From the NCBI GenBank assembly GCA_002197995.1, contig NGZR01000008.1, positions 62,001 to 126,000 of the forward strand: a stretch of 64,000 bases of DNA. The letters are read 5' to 3'. This DNA is from Gaeumannomyces sp. JS-464. Lineage: Eukaryota; Ascomycota; Sordariomycetes; Magnaporthales; Magnaporthaceae. Of the stretch, positions 59,049 to 64,000 are shown piece after piece. The notes beneath the pieces were generated by a model, which did no database searches, had not been told where the DNA came from, and saw nothing but the letters and a program-made list of their open reading frames with translations. The translations under genes and the position numbers were made by a program. Positions within the stretch are counted from its first letter, which is position 1; each line of letters opens with the position of its first letter.

Positions 59049-59739
59049 GGTCGTCGTGATGGGGCGCGAGGGAGACCGTGCCCCGGTCGATGCCCAGCTC
59101 CCGAGACCAGAAAGAAAAGCTCGACGGCGTCTAGTCCGTTTCAAGAATGGCACGCGTTCGGGCCAGATCCTCCATTGGTGGCGATGAGCGACGATAGGTG
59201 GCGTGCTAGGACGAGGCGAGGGGAAGAAGGAAAAGAGAGAGAAAGGAAAAAAGGTAGGAGAAACCTCCCTCGAAGGGCGCGAGGGGACGCGGCGGGGAGG
59301 GAAGTTAAATGCTGACAGCGCCGGCCCCTGGCTCGCAACCGCCCGTCTAAGCCACCCCTGTTGCCGATGGTGCCGCCGATCGAACGCTTCACGACAAAAC
59401 CACGAATCACCTGGGGCGCCATCTTCAGCCGCACCGGGCCCCTCCGAGCCGAGCCCACTAGAACCCATTTCATGCGTTATTAGAGCCTTAAACCATTGGC
59501 CAGTGGCGGGAACGACTGCTTAGCTTAAAAATAAAAATACAAAAAGAGACGACAAGGGAACTTGACCAGATGGACGGAAGAAACAAGAAAAATCAAACAA
59601 AACATGATGCCGGGCTTTATGATTGCTCTCCGCAAGATGGTACTTTGGCCTTCTGTCGGTAATTATTTTGGTATGCAAACAAAGGAAGGAGGCTGATATT
59701 TTCTAGAGACACTGTTATGAATAACCCGAGTGAGATACC
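59049..59739. other. Intergenic
   Basis: Leader of the membrane-protein gene and 3' region of the second HET gene. Nothing else seen. Confidence 0.5.
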
Positions 59740-61764
59740 TCACACCAGCCTCAACAGTCTCCAGTCGACGATTCGCACATGCTCCATCCCTTGCCCCGAC
59801 ATCAAGCCATACACGATGCTATCGCCTGTCAAGACGTATCGATCGTGTTCACCAGCCACCTTGCGAAGCACCACGGGCATAGTGCACCCCCTCAACAGGA
59901 ACAACTGGTCCCCCGGGCTCGTGTGCTCGCTAGCCCAGCCCACGTATCCCCTTTCCGTTGTGATGAGCCGCATTCCCATCTCCAGAATGGTGATACGCGC
60001 CTTGCCATCTTGACGGGATCCTCTTTGGTGTACGACCTTCGGAAAAACCACCCAGCGTCCCCGCACAGCCACTCAACGAGAGGCCGGCCGTTGACTTTGA
60101 ACTCTCGGTTCTTAGGGTGCAGCAGCCATTTCAAAAAGACGGGTTCATCTTTCCTGACAGCCCTGTATCTGTCATGCGGCATCAGCATGTGGTGCATCGC
60201 CCGGGCATCGATATAGCCTGAATTATCCGAACCGTGGTTGGTGAAGTGGTAGAGATCGTTCAGAAGCCAGGCAAGTGCACTGATTGTTTGTGCCGCTCTC
60301 CGATATGCGCCCTTTGTCCTGGCGTTAAGGGACCAACAGTTGCTGACGTCGACAAGAGTGTTTGGGGGTGGCTTCTTTTGATATTTGGCGTCGGCCGCCA
60401 CTTCCTTCAACGTCGCCGAGCAGTCTTTGATATCGTCCACCTTCGTTCCCAGGACTCGAAGATCAGACTCTCCAAGCCGCCACTCAATATCGGCCTCAGT
60501 CTTACCCGTCGCGGCCCAAGTTCCACGCCTGGGGGTTGTTTTGCTCGATGGGGGCTCGAACCCATCGCGCTCGGGGACGATGATGCTTTGCTTCATCAAA
60601 TAATGGCGCGTTTGCCATGTTAGCCAGGTCCCCCCTCGAATAAGTCCTGCTCCCAAGAGGACAGTTGTTGGTGCCGGAGCACGACCAGATCGAGGCTCGA
60701 GGTTCCTCGCATGAACCTGAAACAAATCTCCTTGTTCAGTGTTGCCTTGTCTCGCATGTAGTCAGGTGCCGGAACGAGGTCGGCACCGTTGCTTGTGAGA
60801 CCCAAAATGGCAAATATCTTGTCCCTCGGATCTGTAGATTTTGCCTGCTTTGACCGTAGTAGAGCGGAGAGGAGGTCGACCCGGTGCCAGCTTTTCTCGT
60901 GGTCTCGGAAGCTGGCCAGTTGCTGGATGTGACGCCGCTCCGGCATCTCCGAAATCTCCCTGGCCCCAATGAACGCGTTCCGGAGCTTGTCACACGCCTT
61001 CAGTGCGGTGGTCAAATCGTCCAAGCGAAAAGTACCCCCACAAACGACCTGGACGGCTGAGGCCACAGCGATCTCCTGGATGATCCAGACACGCGACCAG
61101 TATTCCCTTGATATGAGATGCTGTAAGTCATCCCATTCTTCTAGCTTGGGAGGGGAACGTTTGAGTCTCCTCACCACTCTCGAATCGTAGCATTCGGCGT
61201 GGCCATGCCTGGCCTCCAAGGCTACAAGGGTTCTTATAAGACTGGACGCCATGATACCTGAGCGAACCCCGGGTCGGTGAGCTGCGTGGCCCAGCCAGGC
61301 GACTGTCAGGGACGCAGTGCGGTAAATGGCAGCCATCCGGAGCACCTGCTGGCCCCGCTCTTCCATGTCGCTCTGGTTGATGCAGAGGGCGTCGGCCCAC
61401 ACGACAAGGTACCTTCGTCTCCTCAGATCCTGCAAAGCCCAATACAGGCTGGCCGTGACGCTCACTGGTGTTCCCGAGACTGTAATGGTTCGCCGGTCCG
61501 ACTGGTCCCCCAGCAATACGAGAGAGCGGTGTACGGGGGCGCACGACCCAGCGCGAAATGCTGGAGCGTGCATCTGGGAGGTGCATCTCTGGGGTCCTCC
61601 TCGATAGTAATCAGGCGTATCTCGTTATTGGCCACGCTCAGGGGTCGATATTCAACCATTTTGTCCACACCATGGACCAAAGTGGGTGTTGCAGGATGTG
61701 TGCTGGTGGTTGAACTGGGCTTGATCGCAGGCGAAACGTGCCAGCCGCCAGGGAAATGCCTCAA
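59740..61764 (-). CDS. HET-domain protein 2, frame broken at three G/C runs
   Basis: Heterokaryon-incompatibility family protein; about 675 residues when the three single-base gaps are allowed for. The HET domain is recognisable: EYRPLSVANNEIRLITIEED, YTALSYCWG, ITVSGTPVSVTASLYWALQD, VVWADALCINQSDMEERGQQ, RMAAIYRTASLTVAWLGHA and YWSRVWIIQEIAVASAVQVV. The later region has DPRDKIFAILGLTSNGADL and the C-terminal RGYVGWASEHTSPGDQLFLL, VYGLMSGQG. Breaks: C5 at 61507-61511 (right after SYCWG), C6 at 60630-60635, and near 59996-60017 (GGG at 60015-60017 is the likeliest). Each is cured by one added base, with no other lesion seen, unlike the first HET gene. The start is 61764 or, more family-like, MVEYRPLS at 61659. 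Confidence 0.8.
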
Positions 61765-62662
61765 AAAGGATGGGCGGCACGTATAATGGCTGTTTGATAG
61801 ACCAAGGGTGATATATAAGATGATGCTACTAGTAAAACGCTGTGGTTCCCAGTTTTTCGAAATGTTGCGATGGCACTACTTTCAACACCGTTCTAGATTT
61901 GCCAGGGCCGATCCCTGTCCCTCGTGCGATAAACCCAGCTATTTAACGCACTCGGTCGCATGCAGAGGTGGCAGGAGGCGTCCAGCTGGGCTCGTCAATG
62001 GTTACGCCCGGGTGGCGTTGGGGAAGCGAGCTAGCCTCCTGCGAACGCCCACGCGCTAATAGCTGGAGCACCCGACTCCGTCCTCTACCTAGGTAATTAC
62101 ACAAAGTCTCATGATAGACGACTGAGGGGTGCTTGATGCGGCGCTGAGAAGGCTCCGTAGCGCCGGGGCCCAGAATCAGCCTCGCGAATGACGCGGGCTC
62201 GGGTCTGGTGATATCTCATGTTGATACCTGTACCTACGTGTAGGCAGCCGTATTCTCTGCTCAGGATACTTGAGAGATGGGTGGTGAGGCGATGGCCTCC
62301 GTACACTCCCGCACGAGTGGTGTGGTGGCGTCGTTCCTGTTCGTCTCTCGGCATTTCCTTCCTGTTTCATGTTCTTTTTCCTGTTCCTTTTCCTTTTCTT
62401 CCCTTCCCTTATTCCACTTCTCTCCCTGTTCCGCACCGACAAATTCAGGAGGCATACTATGGCAGCGCATGTCATATATCGCTCATCGTGCTCTTTTTGG
62501 GGCAATATTTGACAAAAAGGAGGGCCGCCGTACCACACATAGAAACATTGACGCCGCTAACCGAACTACGACAATAAAATCTCTTTTTGCTTTCAGCTTT
62601 CGCAGGTATCTGCGAAAAAAAAAGAAGACGAAAGACTAGTTCAATATCCACCCAGTCCCGCC
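61765..62662. other. Intergenic
   Basis: Upstream of HET gene 2 and downstream of ARP2, both on the minus strand. Pyrimidine-rich stretch near 62365-62425. No gene seen. Confidence 0.5.
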
Positions 62663-63913
62663 TCAGTTCCTGGGCCCTAGCTTCTCCAGCACCCGCGGCC
62701 CCTGCTCCTCCCACTCCTGCTTGGTGATCCACATGCTCTCCTTGTCGGCCATGATGTTGGCCAGGACGGCACCACCCAGGAAGACCATGTGCCTGCGCCG
62801 CGGCGGGTCCTCTATCCTGACCTTGAACTTGTTAAGCCTCTCCGGATTCCCGCCCAGGACCTTGGTCAACCACAACTGCTTGATCTCCTTCTCTAGTCGG
62901 GACGGCAGGCCGGGGTACATGGAGCTGCCACCAGAGAGCACAATAGCCTTGTAGAGGGATGAGCGCACGTCCACGTCGGCGGCCTGGATCGTGTCGAACA
63001 GGAACTCGGCCATGCCCTTCTGCTCGCAGTCGACCAGGTGAGGCTGGAACAAGCACTCGGGAGCCTCGAAGCGTTCCGAGCCGACACGGATGACGCGGCC
63101 GTCGGGAAGAGTGTAACTCTCAACCAGGACGGTTGTCTCTTCAGATAGACGCTTATCCAGCTCGAGGTCGTACGAGACATAGCAGAGCTTCTCCTTGATC
63201 TGCCGCACCGTCTCAAAGTCGGCCGTCCGGTTGAGGGCGTAGCCGCGTCGCAGGAGGAGGGCGATGAGGTTGCGCGTGACGTCGCGGCCCGCCACGTCCA
63301 GCCTTCGCGTGAGGTGGTTGAGCACGACCGACTCGTACACGGGACGATGTGGGTGACGCCGTCGCCCGAGTCGACGACCACGCCGGAAGAAAGACCTGGA
63401 GGGATGGCGGAGGCATTAGCAAGAGGGAACGGGATTTGGCGGAGAAAAGGTGGGAATGGCCAAGGGGCAGACGGGAGAGCAACTCACCCTGGGCGTATAG
63501 GGCTAGAACCGCCTGGATGGCAACGTAGACACCGCCAAAACCGTAGCGGTCAAACATGACCTCGCACATCTGCTCACGGTTCTTGAGCGGGTTCATGGGC
63601 GGCTCGGTGAGCAGGATCTTGCGGCCGCGCGGGTCGACCTTCATCTTCTCGAAGAAGGTGTAGTCCCAGAGGTGCTGCATGTCGTCCCACTTCTTGACGA
63701 TGCCGTTCTCCATCGGGTACGAGATCTGCAGCATGGTGCGGGCAGCCGAGGCGTCGTCGCCGCACATGATGTCCTTGATCTGCAGCCCGTCGATGCTGTC
63801 GCCCTTTTCTTCGGTTCGCAGGATCGGGCGCCCTACGATGGAGGGGAACTGGTGCTCGGGGAAGTTCTGCGCCGCATAGCCGACCTTGAGGAAGCCGGTG
63901 CCGCCGTCGAGGA
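62663..63913 (-). CDS. ARP2: Actin-related protein 2 (ARP2), 5' exon(s) beyond window, apparent 1-bp frameshift
   Basis: Subunit of the Arp2/3 actin-nucleating complex at cortical and endocytic sites. Two exons are visible: 63913-63488 ([68 protein letters not shown]) and 63395-62663 ([18 protein letters not shown], then [51 protein letters not shown], stop 62663-62665). The GTGAGT..CCAG intron keeps phase. The N-terminal exon with the ATG must lie past 64000, since the acceptor at 63914-63915 is preceded only by intron-like sequence. The frame breaks between THIVP and VYESVV at a three-base G run (63341-63343; C on the coding strand). One more base restores a fully conserved protein, so an assembly error is the simplest reading. 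Confidence 0.95.
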
Positions 63914-64000
63914 CTGTCGGAGAGAGGATAGAGGTTAGCAGGGCGATGGCTCAGAGAAGGTGAGGGCCGCAGCTGGGCGATGCCGGCAGCGTAAAGCCGA

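Noticed and set aside
60548..60568. tRNA B-box-like sequence (GGTTCGAGCCCC on the minus strand)
   Set aside because: It lies inside the HET gene 2 coding frame and no A-box or cloverleaf partner is seen upstream.

Overview
The window is about 64 kb of GC-rich nuclear DNA from a filamentous ascomycete (Pezizomycotina, probably a Sordariomycete). The evidence is spliced genes with short GT..AG introns, two HET-domain (heterokaryon incompatibility) genes, a Zn(II)2Cys6 regulator, fungal-type SSN3/CDK8, SGF29, EFM3 and ARP2, and a short AT-rich block that looks RIP-degraded. The species cannot be named from the sequence alone.

Layout. 0-15.4 kb is a conserved housekeeping block: CDK8 kinase (5' end cut), ARF6-type GTPase, mannose-6-phosphate isomerase, SAGA subunit SGF29, a small secreted/GPI-type protein, ribosomal protein eS24, and an EFM3/FAM86-type EF2 lysine methyltransferase. 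15.4-22.6 kb holds a small conserved unknown protein and an RRM-containing cyclophilin. 22.6-35.6 kb has no recognisable gene. It is rich in mono- and dinucleotide tracts, including G runs of up to 30, and lies upstream of a Zn2Cys6 transcription factor (35.6-37.7 kb). After about 4.8 kb more of empty sequence come a very large acidic nuclear-type protein (42.5-47.0 kb), an orphan helix-turn-helix ORF, an Asp/Glu/hydantoin racemase, an MFS sugar transporter and an NmrA/isoflavone-reductase-like oxidoreductase. 53-62 kb is an accessory island: a broken HET gene whose last codons are interrupted by a 1.0-kb TIR element with an 8-bp target duplication (hAT-like), a decayed alpha/beta-hydrolase split by an AT-rich insert, a Cys-rich single-pass membrane protein, and a second HET gene. 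The window ends in ARP2 (5' end cut).

The main cross-cutting observation concerns reading frames. They break inside several genes that should be intact (PMI, EFM3, ARP2, the membrane protein, HET gene 2, the Zn2Cys6 factor, probably the transporter). Where conserved protein sequence abuts on both sides, the break sits at a short G/C run and is repaired by adding one base (two in the transporter). This points to systematic undercalling of G/C homopolymers in the assembly rather than to many independent pseudogenes. The first HET gene and the hydrolase are different: they carry a 4-bp duplication, stops and insertions, and look truly dead.

Exon boundaries were read by eye from splice sites and protein-family continuity. 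No database search was run.
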